A stretch of 64,000 nucleotides of DNA, taken from Pseudomonas sp. ADAK18. Its GTDB lineage: Bacteria > Pseudomonadota > Gammaproteobacteria > Pseudomonadales > Pseudomonadaceae. The position numbers were made by a program, and so were the translations under genes. The notes beneath the pieces were generated by a model that ran no database searches, had not been told where the DNA came from, and was given only the letters and a program-made list of their open reading frames with translations. Of this stretch, positions 51,411 to 60,362 are shown piece by piece; position 1 is the first letter of the stretch; each line of letters opens with the position of its first letter. The DNA is taken from contig NZ_CP052859.1 of NCBI RefSeq assembly GCF_012935695.1, positions 1,033,001-1,097,000 on the forward strand. Direction: 5' to 3'.

Positions 51411-51799
51411 TGTTCTGGAAGCTCAAGGCGTATGTCAGCTACTGGTTGGCGCGCAAATTGTTTCATTGGTCCTGGTTTATGCAGCAGCCCCGCGGCTGGC
51501 GTTGGCTGGAAGGTCAATTTGCACGCATGGCCAACCTCGGTAATGTCGGGGCGCAGAGCTTTTACGGGCATATCCTGACCTTTCGTGGTCGGGGCCTGGG
51601 CGCTCGTGAAGAAGGCGTGCGCTTGTTGCGTCTTGCGGCCCAAGGCGGGGACGGCAAGGCGGCTTACCAGATTGGGGTGTTGAGCCTGGCGGGCAGTCTT
51701 GGCAAGGCGCCTGACCCGATTGAAGCAGCCCGATGGTGGAAAATGGCTGCCAAGGCCGGGCATCCGCTGGCGCAGATTCGCCTGGAACAGCTTGGCTGA
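51410..51799 (+). CDS. Sel1-repeat protein
   Basis: A 129-residue protein with two Sel1-like repeats (GVRLLRLAAQGGDGKAAYQIG and IEAARWWKMAAKAGHPLAQI split as AARWWKMAAKAGHPLAQI). The N-terminus is hydrophobic and aromatic rather than a clear signal. GGAGG sits four bases before GTG 51410, and TAGTG joins it to the previous gene. Sel1 repeats mediate protein contacts. It converges on the EAL/GGDEF gene across six bases. Confidence 0.78.
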   Translation: MFWKLKAYVSYWLARKLFHWSWFMQQPRGWRWLEGQFARMANLGNVGAQSFYGHILTFRGRGLGAREEGVRLLRLAAQGGDGKAAYQIGVLSLAGSLGKAPDPIEAARWWKMAAKAGHPLAQIRLEQLG

Positions 51800-51805
51800 A
51801 GCGCG

Positions 51806-53584
51806 TCAGGCCACCGGCACTGCTTGCATATCGGTCTGCAAACTATCAATCACATGAATGCTATACCCCGCGATGTTCTTCGCGTGGTGTTTGGCTTGCG
51901 ACGCCAGCTCTGCCAATTGGCTTGCATCGAGTTGTCCACAGGCCTGTGGATATAAATGCACCACGCCAATGGACAGTGACAGCAGGGCAAATTCCTGGCG
52001 TACACCTTGTCGATTCAACGCCACGAAGCAGCCGGCCTCCACGTGTTCGCTGCGGTAGAAGCGCCGGCACTGGGTATGGAAATCGTCCAGTAACTGATTG
52101 AGCCGCTTGCGCCAGTCCTGTGGTCCCAGCACCAGCAGAAAGTCATCGCCGCCGATGTGTCCGACAAAGTCACGGCTGGGATCGACCCGATCGTTCAGGC
52201 ATTGCGCCAGACACAGCAGCACTTCATCCCCACGGCCGTAGCCATAGATATCGTTAAATGGCTTGAAGCTGTCGATATCCACGTAACAAATCACCGATTC
52301 CCTTTGCTGCTGCAGCAGCCGGGTGAGGCATTGCTGGATCGGTACGTTACCCGGTAGCAAGGTCAGTGGATTGGCGTAGCGCGCTTGCTGGATCTTCAAC
52401 TCGGTGATCAGCTTGAGCACGTCAATCACGCGGCCCAGCCCCAGGTAGTCACCATTGAGGGTGATGATGAAATCTTCCTCAATACGCTGGCGTGCACGAC
52501 TGGTGAGCAGGCGGCTGACCTGCTGCAAAGATTGGCTCCGTTCCACGGCGAGAAAGTCATCGCTCATCAAGCGGCTGATGGGCTTGCGGGCAAACAGGTC
52601 GGTGGCAAAGGGCTTGAGCAGGGCGTCAGACAACGAATGCCGATGCACGATGCCGATGGGATGGCCGCGCTCATCCAGCACCGCCAGGGAATTGAGGTTG
52701 GCTTGACGGCGAAATGCCTCCAGCACCTTTGCGGTGGCGGTGTTCTGGCCCACGGCTGGCTGTTCGTTGAGCAGGGCGCTGAGGTCGCTGCCTTCGTCAT
52801 TCAGCGACACTGCGATGCTGTCGGGCTTGGGCAATATCAATCGCGCTTCTTGCGGTGGATGTTCCTGTGGGCGGCAGAGCAGGTAACCCTGGACCAGATC
52901 GACGCCCATCTCCGTCAGTACCGCCAACTCTTCCGGCAACTCGATACCTTCGGCGATCACCTGTGCCCGCGAAGCCCGGGCGATCTGTAGGATCGATCCG
53001 ACAAACTCGCGTTTGAGCGCATCCTGGTGAATGCCGTCGATAAAATGCCGGTCGATTTTTACGTAGTCCGGGCGTAATTCCGACCACAGGCGCAGGCTTG
53101 AATAGCCGGCGCCCAAGTCATCCAAGGCAATCGAGAAGCCCATGGCGCGGTAGTGATGCAGAGCGGTTTGCAGCAATTGAAAGTCATCGGTGGGGGTTTG
53201 TTCGGTGAGCTCGATCACCACCTGATTGGGGGCGATACCGAAGTCATTCAGCAGTTGCAGGGTTCGTCCAGGCTGGTGGGCAGATTCCAGCAGGGACTCC
53301 GGTGAGACATTGAGGAACAGCTTGCCCGGTAGCTTCTGATCGCTGAAGCGCCGGCAGGCACTTTCCCGACAGGCCATTTCCAGTTCACTCAGGCGCCCGG
53401 CATGGCGCGCCACGGAAAACAGGGCGATGGGCGAATGCAGGGGGCTGTTGGACGGGCCTCGGCTGAGGGCCTCGTAACCGAGAATGCGGCGTTCGGACAG
53501 GGAAATGATCGGTTGGAACAGACTGTGCAAACTGCCTTGAGCAAGGATTGAGCCCAATGCATTCAGCTGTTCGGTCATGGTCAT
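51806..53584 (-). CDS. EAL-CBS-GGDEF cyclic-di-GMP protein
   Basis: The 592-residue protein has an EAL phosphodiesterase domain (about 15-245) with EAL 38-40, DDLGAG and QGYLL; two CBS domains (about 260-385); and a GGDEF domain (about 425-580) with GGDDF 478-482. The EAL catalytic residues look intact. The GGDEF motif is near-canonical, but the inhibitory RxxD site reads PSRD, so product inhibition may be lost. No membrane helices, so a soluble protein. CBS domains usually sense adenine nucleotides. ATG 53584 or 53578 may be the start. The domain order EAL-CBS-GGDEF matches P. aeruginosa PA3258, from memory. Confidence 0.9.
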   Translation of the reverse strand: MTMTEQLNALGSILAQGSLHSLFQPIISLSERRILGYEALSRGPSNSPLHSPIALFSVARHAGRLSELEMACRESACRRFSDQKLPGKLFLNVSPESLLESAHQPGRTLQLLNDFGIAPNQVVIELTEQTPTDDFQLLQTALHHYRAMGFSIALDDLGAGYSSLRLWSELRPDYVKIDRHFIDGIHQDALKREFVGSILQIARASRAQVIAEGIELPEELAVLTEMGVDLVQGYLLCRPQEHPPQEARLILPKPDSIAVSLNDEGSDLSALLNEQPAVGQNTATAKVLEAFRRQANLNSLAVLDERGHPIGIVHRHSLSDALLKPFATDLFARKPISRLMSDDFLAVERSQSLQQVSRLLTSRARQRIEEDFIITLNGDYLGLGRVIDVLKLITELKIQQARYANPLTLLPGNVPIQQCLTRLLQQQRESVICYVDIDSFKPFNDIYGYGRGDEVLLCLAQCLNDRVDPSRDFVGHIGGDDFLLVLGPQDWRKRLNQLLDDFHTQCRRFYRSEHVEAGCFVALNRQGVRQEFALLSLSIGVVHLYPQACGQLDASQLAELASQAKHHAKNIAGYSIHVIDSLQTDMQAVPVA

Positions 53585-53597
53585 GGTTTTCTCGGTC

Positions 53598-53634
53598 GAA
53601 AAAAGGGCCCGATACTGAAAGTATCGGGCCCTTT
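53598..53634 (-). terminator. Intrinsic terminator of prc
   Basis: AAAGGGCCCGATAC and GTATCGGGCCCTTT form a perfect 14-bp stem with a 5-base loop; on the minus strand it ends in TTTTTT. Confidence 0.9.
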
Positions 53635-53700
53635 ATTTCACGACAGAATGATGTCTATTTGATGACGCTCCGGGGAGCGATCACATTAAATTGCCATCAC

Positions 53701-55782
53701 TTACTGCTTGGCCACCGTCTTACTGATCTTCAGGTAGTCCAACAGAATCCGCCCGGTTTCGCTCAGGTAGGCATCATCTTCCGGCTTGGTCTTTTCAGGC
53801 TCGGCTGGCAGTGCGTCTTCGTCTTCTTTCTTCAGTTCCTTGAGTGGGTCTTCGCCTTTGGCCTTGCGGCGGGCGTTCTCCAGCACAAGCTGCTGATTCT
53901 CGATGTCGGCGTGCTGCGCGCGGCGATCCACTTCGTTGAGGCTGACGGTTTTTTCTTCCATCAGTTTCTTCGCCAGGGCCAGCTTGTCGCGAATGAACAC
54001 GAACTCGGCATCCTTGGCGGAGCGAGCATCGTGATCGGTCTTCAACTGCGTCAGGTAGGGTTTGAACGGATCCACCGCAGGCTTGATCGCCGGACGGATG
54101 GTGTCCCACGGCATGGCCTCGGGCAGGGCGCTCTCGCCGATTTCCTTGGTGTCGATGATCGATGGGAAGTCGACATCTGGTAGTACGCCCTGATGCTGGG
54201 TGCTCTGCCCGGAAACCCGGTAGAACTTGGCCAACGTCAGCTTAAGCTCGCCATGGTTCAGCGGCTGAATGGTCTGCACTGTGCCTTTACCGAAGGTCTG
54301 GCCGCCGATGATCAATGCGCGGTGATAGTCCTGCATCGCACCGGCGAAAATCTCCGAGGCCGACGCTGAGAGACGGTTGACCAGCAACGCCATCGGCCCT
54401 TTGTAGAAGGCACCCGGGTTCTCGTCTTCCAGCACGTCGACACGGCCGTCAGCGTTGCGTACCAACACGGTTGGCCCCTTGTCGATAAACAGGCTGGTCA
54501 GCTCGGTGGCTTCCTGCAGGGAGCCGCCGCCGTTGTTACGCAGGTCGATGACCACACCGTCGACTTTTTCTTTCTGCAGCTCGGTCAGCAGTTTCTTGAC
54601 GTCGCGCGTGGTGCTCTTGTAGTCCGGATCGCCAGCACGGAAGGCCTTGAAGTCCAGGTAGAAGGCCGGGATTTCAATGACGCCCAGCTTGTAGTCCTTG
54701 CCATCCTGCTTGAGGTTGAGCACGGACTTCTTCACTGCCTGGTCTTCTAGCTTCACCGCTTCACGGGTGATCGAAACGATCTTGCTGGTCTGGTCGTTCG
54801 GGGCGTTGGTGTGCGGAATCACCTCCAGGCGCACCACGCTGCCTTTCGGCCCACGGATCAGCTTGACTACTTCGTCCAGGCGCCAGCCGACCACGTCGAC
54901 CATCTCTTTGTCGGCCTGGGCCACACCGATGATCTTGTCGGCCGGGGCGACCTGCTTGGTCTTGTCCGCCGGGCCTGCCGGCACCAGGCGCACGATCTTG
55001 ACCTGGTCGTTATCGCTCTGCAGTACTGCGCCGATGCCTTCCAGCGACAGACTCATATTGATATCGAAATTTTCCGCGTTATCTGGCGACAGATAGTTGG
55101 TATGCGGGTCGTAGGACATCGCGAAGGTGTTGATGTAGGCCTGGAAGATATCTTCGGCACGGGTCTGATCCAGACGTGCCAGCTGATTCTTGTAGCGCTT
55201 GGTCAACAGCTCTTGAATGGCCTTGGGCTCTTTGCCGGCGATCTTCAAGCGCAGGACTTCATCCTTGACGCGCTTGCGCCACAGATCGTCCAGCTCGGCG
55301 GTGGTGGTCAGCCAAGGAGCGTCCTTGCGGTCTACCAGCAAGGTTTCCTTCTTGGTGAAGTCGAGCTTGTCGACGCCTTTGTTCAGCTCACCCAAGGCGA
55401 AGTCCAGACGCGCTTTGACGCGGTCCAGGTAACGCTTGTAGATGGTGAAGCCGGGCTGCAGGTCGCCGCTCTTGAGGAAGTCGTCGAACTGCGTCTTCCA
55501 CTTGTCGAACTCGGCAATGTCGCTGGCCAGGAAATAGCTGCGCGAGGGATCCAACAGCTTGAGGTAGCTGTCATAGATGATCACCGAGCGAGCATCATCC
55601 AGCGGTGGCTTGCTGTAATGGTGGCGCTTGAGCAACTCGACAACGTTAAGGCTGGCAATCACCTCATCGCGATCAGGTTGAAGGTTGTCCCAGCTGTTGG
55701 CTGCGAACGTATTGCTCGATAGCGGCAAAAGGCCGATACCAATGAAAAGAGCGAGGGCGGTGCTGGGGAACAAATGCTTCAT
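53701..55782 (-). CDS. prc: Tail-specific periplasmic protease Prc
   Basis: The roughly 693-residue protein has a signal peptide (about 1-27, ending NTFA), a PDZ domain (about 220-330) and an S41 protease domain with the catalytic Ser in LVNRLSASASEIFAGAM and the Lys in GGQTFGKGTVQTI. Prc (AlgO in P. aeruginosa) degrades periplasmic proteins with nonpolar C-termini, including MucA in mucoid regulation. ATG 55782 begins the signal peptide; ATG 55815 would add 11 residues. It has its own terminator. Confidence 0.94.
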   Translation of the reverse strand: MKHLFPSTALALFIGIGLLPLSSNTFAANSWDNLQPDRDEVIASLNVVELLKRHHYSKPPLDDARSVIIYDSYLKLLDPSRSYFLASDIAEFDKWKTQFDDFLKSGDLQPGFTIYKRYLDRVKARLDFALGELNKGVDKLDFTKKETLLVDRKDAPWLTTTAELDDLWRKRVKDEVLRLKIAGKEPKAIQELLTKRYKNQLARLDQTRAEDIFQAYINTFAMSYDPHTNYLSPDNAENFDINMSLSLEGIGAVLQSDNDQVKIVRLVPAGPADKTKQVAPADKIIGVAQADKEMVDVVGWRLDEVVKLIRGPKGSVVRLEVIPHTNAPNDQTSKIVSITREAVKLEDQAVKKSVLNLKQDGKDYKLGVIEIPAFYLDFKAFRAGDPDYKSTTRDVKKLLTELQKEKVDGVVIDLRNNGGGSLQEATELTSLFIDKGPTVLVRNADGRVDVLEDENPGAFYKGPMALLVNRLSASASEIFAGAMQDYHRALIIGGQTFGKGTVQTIQPLNHGELKLTLAKFYRVSGQSTQHQGVLPDVDFPSIIDTKEIGESALPEAMPWDTIRPAIKPAVDPFKPYLTQLKTDHDARSAKDAEFVFIRDKLALAKKLMEEKTVSLNEVDRRAQHADIENQQLVLENARRKAKGEDPLKELKKEDEDALPAEPEKTKPEDDAYLSETGRILLDYLKISKTVAKQ

Positions 55783-55920
55783 GCTGATTCGACGCGGGGG
55801 CAATTGATAACGCATATTAGGCCGTCTTTGAAGTCGCCGGTTCCATATGGGCCGGTCGCATAATGCAAAAAGCCCGGCGCTACAGCAACGGGCTCAGTCC
55901 AGACTCACTATGGAGGCACT

Positions 55921-56883
55921 GTGAAAGCATTGCAAGGCGTTGAAGGTCATGTGGAGTGGGTTGAAAGCCCGAGTCCTACTTGTGATGTAGGCCAAGTACG
56001 CATTCGAGTAGCGGCTGCGGGGTTGAATCGGGCCGATTTATTACAACGCGCGGGGCTCTATCCGCCACCGCCTGGCGCTAGCCAGGTTCTGGGCCTGGAG
56101 TGTTCCGGGATCATCAGCGAGATGGGCGCCGGCTCGTCCTGGCAGGTTGGTGATCGTGTCTGCGCACTGCTGGCCGGTGGCGGGATGGCCGAGGAAGTGG
56201 TGGTTGATGCCCGCCATGTGCTGCCGGTGCCAGAGGGTTTGTCTCTGACCGAAGCGGCGGCGTTGCCTGAGGTCTACAGCACGGCGTGGCTGAACCTGTT
56301 CCAGCTGGCGGCCCTCAAGCCCGGCGAGAAGGTGTTGCTGCACGCTGGCGCCAGTGGCGTGGGTTCGGCGGCGATCCAGCTGTGCAAGGCTTTTGGCAGC
56401 CCGTGCTGGGTCAGCGTCGGTTCAGCGGATCGCTTGGCGTACTGTGAAGCGCTGGGTGCCCAGGGCGGCGTGGTCCGTACTGACGGTATCGAGAGTCTGA
56501 GTGACTTCGGCCCGTTCGATGTGATCCTCGATCCGGTGGGCGGCAATTACGCGGCGCTGAACGTCAAGCTGTTGGCCCTTGATGGCCGTTGGGTGTTGAT
56601 TGGTCTGATGGGCGGCCGTGAGGCGCAGTTGGACCTGGCGAAGGTGCTGGCCAAGCGTGTGCAGTTGCTGGGTTCGACCTTGCGCAGCCGGGATGAGCAG
56701 TTCAAGGCTGACCTGTTCAGTGATTTGAGCCAGCATGTGTGGCCGTTGTTTGCTGAGGGTCGCTTGAGCCCGCAGTTGGCCAAGACCTTCCCGATCGGGG
56801 ATGCAGAAGCGGCATTTGCCGAGTTGGCGACCAACCAGATTTCCGGGAAATTGGTGTTGGTGATTGACGAAAGGTTGGTCTGA
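55921..56883 (+). CDS. Zinc-free quinone oxidoreductase (PIG3/QOR-like)
   Basis: The 320-residue MDR enzyme has ADLLQRAGLYPPPPGAS and VLGLECSG near the start, and GASGVGSAAIQLCKAFG as the Rossmann motif. It should reduce quinones with NADPH. GTG 55921 is the start. It is divergent from prc with a 138-bp gap. Confidence 0.88.
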   Translation: MKALQGVEGHVEWVESPSPTCDVGQVRIRVAAAGLNRADLLQRAGLYPPPPGASQVLGLECSGIISEMGAGSSWQVGDRVCALLAGGGMAEEVVVDARHVLPVPEGLSLTEAAALPEVYSTAWLNLFQLAALKPGEKVLLHAGASGVGSAAIQLCKAFGSPCWVSVGSADRLAYCEALGAQGGVVRTDGIESLSDFGPFDVILDPVGGNYAALNVKLLALDGRWVLIGLMGGREAQLDLAKVLAKRVQLLGSTLRSRDEQFKADLFSDLSQHVWPLFAEGRLSPQLAKTFPIGDAEAAFAELATNQISGKLVLVIDERLV

Positions 56884-56913
56884 CACTGACTCCGGATTGG
56901 AATCGGATAAAAA

Positions 56914-57018
56914 TGTGGGAGCGGCGGTGCGACGATTCGACTTGCTCGCGAAAGCGGTGTGTCAGTCGATATCAATGTTGACTGTCACACCGCTTTCGCG
57001 AGCAAGCCAGCTCCCACA
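56914..57018. repeat. REPIN with an asymmetric insertion
   Basis: TGTGGGAGC and GCTCCCACA mark the ends, with GACTTGCTCGCGAAAGCGGTGTG pairing to CACACCGCTTTCGCGAGCAAG in two short blocks (CTCGCGAAAGCGGTGTG and CACACCGCTTTCGCGAG). Nineteen bases (GGCGGTGCGACGATTCGAC approx.) interrupt the left arm only. It follows the oxidoreductase gene. Confidence 0.85.
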
Positions 57019-57051
57019 TTTGATTGGGTTTGCACTTCAAGATTGGTTGAG

Positions 57052-57705
57052 TCAGACCCAGTGATAGATCGGCCAGTCGGCCTTTTCTGCATGCTCACGC
57101 AACACCGGATCCGGATTCACCACTTGCGGATTCTCCACCTTTAGCAACAGCGGCAAGTCATTACGCGAGTCGGAGTAGAAGTACGCCCCTTCCAGGCTTT
57201 CACCTTCCTGCTCCAGCCACTGCATCAGACGGGTGATCTTGCCTTCGCGGTAGGTCAGTACGCCGACGGTATGGCCGCTGTACACCCCGTGCTTGACCTC
57301 AAGCTCAATCCCCAGCACTTCATCGATGCCGATACGTGCCGCAATCGGCTTGACCAAGTGGGTGCCTGACGCGGAAATCACCAGGATCCGGTCGCCGTTC
57401 TGGCGATGCTTGGCGATGGTCTTGGTGGCGTCGCTGTAGATCAGCGGCTCGATAATGTCTTCCACCCACGGCTCCACCAGATGGTCGATTTCTTCCGGAG
57501 TACGGCCGATCATGGGCTCCAGGCTGAAGGTCATGAAGTCCTCCATGGCCAGCTTGCCCTTGCTGTAGGCATCCATCAATTCGTCGTTCTTGCGCATGAA
57601 CGATTCGCGATCGACCCAACCCAGGCGGCCCATCTGCTCGCTCCACAGGGTGGCGCAGTCGCCGTGGATCAAGGTGTCGTCGAGATCAAAAATTACCAGA
57701 GCCAT
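57052..57705 (-). CDS. HAD-family (PSP-like, IB) phosphatase
   Basis: The 217-residue phosphatase has motif I FDLDDTL (nucleophile Asp7, Asp9), motif II SASGTHL, a Lys in EGKITRL and motif III YSDSRNDLPLL, the HAD-IB pattern of phosphoserine phosphatase relatives. It should release phosphate from a small phosphomonoester. It lies 42 bp after the ABC ATPase stop on the same strand, with no terminator between, so it is the last gene of the organophosphorus operon. Confidence 0.85.
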   Translation of the reverse strand: MALVIFDLDDTLIHGDCATLWSEQMGRLGWVDRESFMRKNDELMDAYSKGKLAMEDFMTFSLEPMIGRTPEEIDHLVEPWVEDIIEPLIYSDATKTIAKHRQNGDRILVISASGTHLVKPIAARIGIDEVLGIELEVKHGVYSGHTVGVLTYREGKITRLMQWLEQEGESLEGAYFYSDSRNDLPLLLKVENPQVVNPDPVLREHAEKADWPIYHWV

Positions 57706-57747
57706 CAGTCATGCTTCCTCAATCAATCGTCTAAACCGTGAATCCCG

Positions 57748-58737
57748 TCAGGCTACCTCACACAGCGCACTGGGATCGATGGAAAGTGCCAGGCGCTGGC
57801 CGTCAGGGTGCAAATCGTCCGCTGAACGATTGAGCACGTCCACCACCAGCTCCACGCCTCGGGCCTCGATGCGGTAGCGAATCACGTTGCCCAACAGACT
57901 ATGGCTGCGCACCAGGGCGTCCAGTTCGCCGCTGCGGCTCAGCTCGATGGCTTCGGGGCGAATGGCGATGCGCCCGGTGATCGGCCGTTGTAACAGCTTG
58001 CTGGCCTTGTCTGCGTCCAGCAGGTTGTAGTTGCCGATAAAACCGGCGGCAAATACGTCCACGGGTGCGGTGTAGAGGGTTTCGGCATCGCCGCTCTGGA
58101 CGATCTTGCCCTGGTTCATCAGGAAGATGCGGTCGGACATGGTCAGGGCTTCTTCCTGATCATGGGTGACGAAAATTGTGGTCAAACCCAGCTCGCGCTG
58201 GATCTGGCGGATCTGTTCACGCAGGTGCTTGCGGATCCGCGCATCCAGGGCCGACAGCGGTTCATCGAGCAGCAGCAGGCGCGGGCGGGTGACGAGAGAA
58301 CGGGCGAGGGCCACACGCTGGCACTGGCCACCGGACATCTGGTGCGGATAACGACCGGCGAGGTCTTTCAACTCCACCAGTTGCAACACTTCCTGGACCC
58401 GTTTATGGCTGTCGTCTGAATTAACCTTTTGCATGCGCAGGCCGAAGGCGACGTTCTGTTCCACGGTCATGTTGGGGAACAGCGCGTAGCTCTGGAACAC
58501 CATGCCGATATGCCGTTTCTGCGGGCTCAGCGGGACGATGTCCTGGCCGTCGAGGAGAATTTTCCCACTGTCCACCGAGGTCAGGCCAGCGATGCAGCGC
58601 AGCAGCGTGGACTTGCCGCAACCGGACGGGCCGAGCAGGGTGACGAACTCGCCCTTGGCAATTTCGCAATTGATGTCGCTGAACACCGGGGTCCCGGCGT
58701 AGCCTTTTTGCAGGTGTTGGACGCTGACGAAGCTCAT
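57748..58737 (-). CDS. ABC importer ATPase (PotA/PhnT-like)
   Basis: A 329-residue ATPase with Walker A GPSGCGKST, signature MSGGQCQRVALAR, Walker B LLLDEPLSALD and H-loop VTHDQEEALT, followed by a TOBE-like C-terminal domain (about 250-329). It belongs to the spermidine/putrescine/phosphonate-type importer ATPases. It overlaps the permease stop by four bases. Confidence 0.92.
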   Translation of the reverse strand: MSFVSVQHLQKGYAGTPVFSDINCEIAKGEFVTLLGPSGCGKSTLLRCIAGLTSVDSGKILLDGQDIVPLSPQKRHIGMVFQSYALFPNMTVEQNVAFGLRMQKVNSDDSHKRVQEVLQLVELKDLAGRYPHQMSGGQCQRVALARSLVTRPRLLLLDEPLSALDARIRKHLREQIRQIQRELGLTTIFVTHDQEEALTMSDRIFLMNQGKIVQSGDAETLYTAPVDVFAAGFIGNYNLLDADKASKLLQRPITGRIAIRPEAIELSRSGELDALVRSHSLLGNVIRYRIEARGVELVVDVLNRSADDLHPDGQRLALSIDPSALCEVA

Positions 58738-59534
58738 TGGCTTTTGTCCTTGTTCAAGATGTTGGCGGCCCAGGTCAGCACCAGCACAAAGAAGAAATAG
58801 GAGATGACCAGCGCACTGGTGAAGTGGCCGCTGCTGTTACGCATGTTGTTGAGGTACACCTGCAGGGTTTCGTAGCGGGTGCCCACCAGGATATTGGCAA
58901 ACACGAACTCGCCGAACAGGAACGAGAACGACAGCAGCAACGCCACCATCAAGCCCTTGCGCAGGTTCGGCAGCACCACCAGGAACGCCGCCTGAAAGGT
59001 ACTGGCACCGAGCAGTTGGGCGGAGTCCATCAGGTCTCGCAGGTTGATCGCTTGCAGGTTGTTGGTGATCGCCCGGTACATGAAGGGCAGCGCGATGGTG
59101 AAGTAACAGCCGATCAGGATCCACGGCGTACCGACCATGGCAAACGGCCCGGAACCATATAGCTGCAACAGGCCGACCGAGGACACCACTGGCGGCACCG
59201 CGAAGGGCAACAGGATCAGGATGTTCATCAGCGCGTCGAGCTTGGGGAAGTGGTAATGCACCACAAACAGCAGCGGCAGAATCAACACCACCGACAGGAT
59301 CAACGCGCCCACGCATACCAGCAACGACTGGCCAAACGCATGCAGGAAGCGCGGGTCGCTCCACAGCTGCACATACCATTTGAAGGTAAAGCCTGAGGGC
59401 AGGATGGTCGCCGACCAACTGCTGGCGATGGAGTAGATCAGGGTGCCAATCAGCGGCAATACCAGGATCGCGAACAGCAGATACACCACGACCCGATGGT
59501 AGAGGGCGGCCGAGCCCGGTTCAGCGCGAGACAT
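58734..59534 (-). CDS. ABC importer permease, second
   Basis: A 266-residue permease with six helices and an EAA-like loop (ITNNLQAINLRDLMDSAQLLGAS, about 155-180). It overlaps the first permease gene by 14 bases and the ATPase gene by four. It belongs to the PotC/PhnV type. Confidence 0.9.
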   Translation of the reverse strand: MSRAEPGSAALYHRVVVYLLFAILVLPLIGTLIYSIASSWSATILPSGFTFKWYVQLWSDPRFLHAFGQSLLVCVGALILSVVLILPLLFVVHYHFPKLDALMNILILLPFAVPPVVSSVGLLQLYGSGPFAMVGTPWILIGCYFTIALPFMYRAITNNLQAINLRDLMDSAQLLGASTFQAAFLVVLPNLRKGLMVALLLSFSFLFGEFVFANILVGTRYETLQVYLNNMRNSSGHFTSALVISYFFFVLVLTWAANILNKDKSQ

Positions 59535-60357
59535 GGTAGCTCCTCTTGAGCAGCAGTTGATGGACCACGGTCACCACCGTCATCAGCGCCACCAGCACCA
59601 CAGCCAAGGCGCTGGCCATGTTCGGGTCCAGGGAGATATCACCGGAAACCATCGCCGCGATACGGATTGGCAACACGTTGAAATTACCGGTGGTCAGCGC
59701 GTACACCGTGGCATAGGCGCCGAGGGCATTGGCCAGCAGGATTACGAAAGTGCCGAGCAAGGCAGGTGTCAGCACCGGCAAGCCGATATGCCGCCAGAAC
59801 TGCCAGCCGTTGGCCCCGAGCAAGGCGGCGGACTCGCGCCAGTCTTCACGCAAGGCATCGAAGGCGGGATAGAGCAGCAGCACGCCGAGGGGAATCTGGA
59901 AGTAGGTGTAGAGGATGATCAGCCCGGTCTTGGAGTACAGGTTGAAGTCCTGAATGATCCCGGCCTGCTTGAGCATAATGGTGATGCTGCCGTTGAACCC
60001 CAGCAGGATGATGAAGGCAAAGGCCAGGGGCACGCCGGCGAAGTTGCTGGTCATGTTGGCGAAGGCGGTCACGAAGTTACGCAGCGGCCCATCCACCCGC
60101 CGCAGCGAGTAGCTGCCCAGCACCGCGATGATGATCCCGAAGATGCTGGAGTAGAAACTGATCTCCAGGCTGTACTGGATCGCCTGCAAGTAGAACTTCG
60201 AACTGAAGATTTTGGTGAAGTTGGCCAGGCCCCAGCCGAACTCTTCCGATTGCAGGCTGTTGATCATCACCCACAGCAGCGGGGCGATCTCGAAGACGAT
60301 AAAGAACAGGGCGAAAGGCACCAGGCACAAGGCGGCCAGCCATTTGCCACGGGTCAT
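59521..60357 (-). CDS. ABC importer permease, first
   Basis: A 278-residue permease with six helices and an EAA-like loop (AFDALREDWRESAALLGANGW, split here as DALREDWRESAALLGANGW). I chose ATG 60357 (MTRGKWLAAL), five bases after the upstream enzyme's stop; longer frames to 60432 overlap that gene. It belongs to the PotB/PhnU type. Confidence 0.88.
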   Translation of the reverse strand: MTRGKWLAALCLVPFALFFIVFEIAPLLWVMINSLQSEEFGWGLANFTKIFSSKFYLQAIQYSLEISFYSSIFGIIIAVLGSYSLRRVDGPLRNFVTAFANMTSNFAGVPLAFAFIILLGFNGSITIMLKQAGIIQDFNLYSKTGLIILYTYFQIPLGVLLLYPAFDALREDWRESAALLGANGWQFWRHIGLPVLTPALLGTFVILLANALGAYATVYALTTGNFNVLPIRIAAMVSGDISLDPNMASALAVVLVALMTVVTVVHQLLLKRSYHVSR

Positions 60358-60362
60358 GGAGT

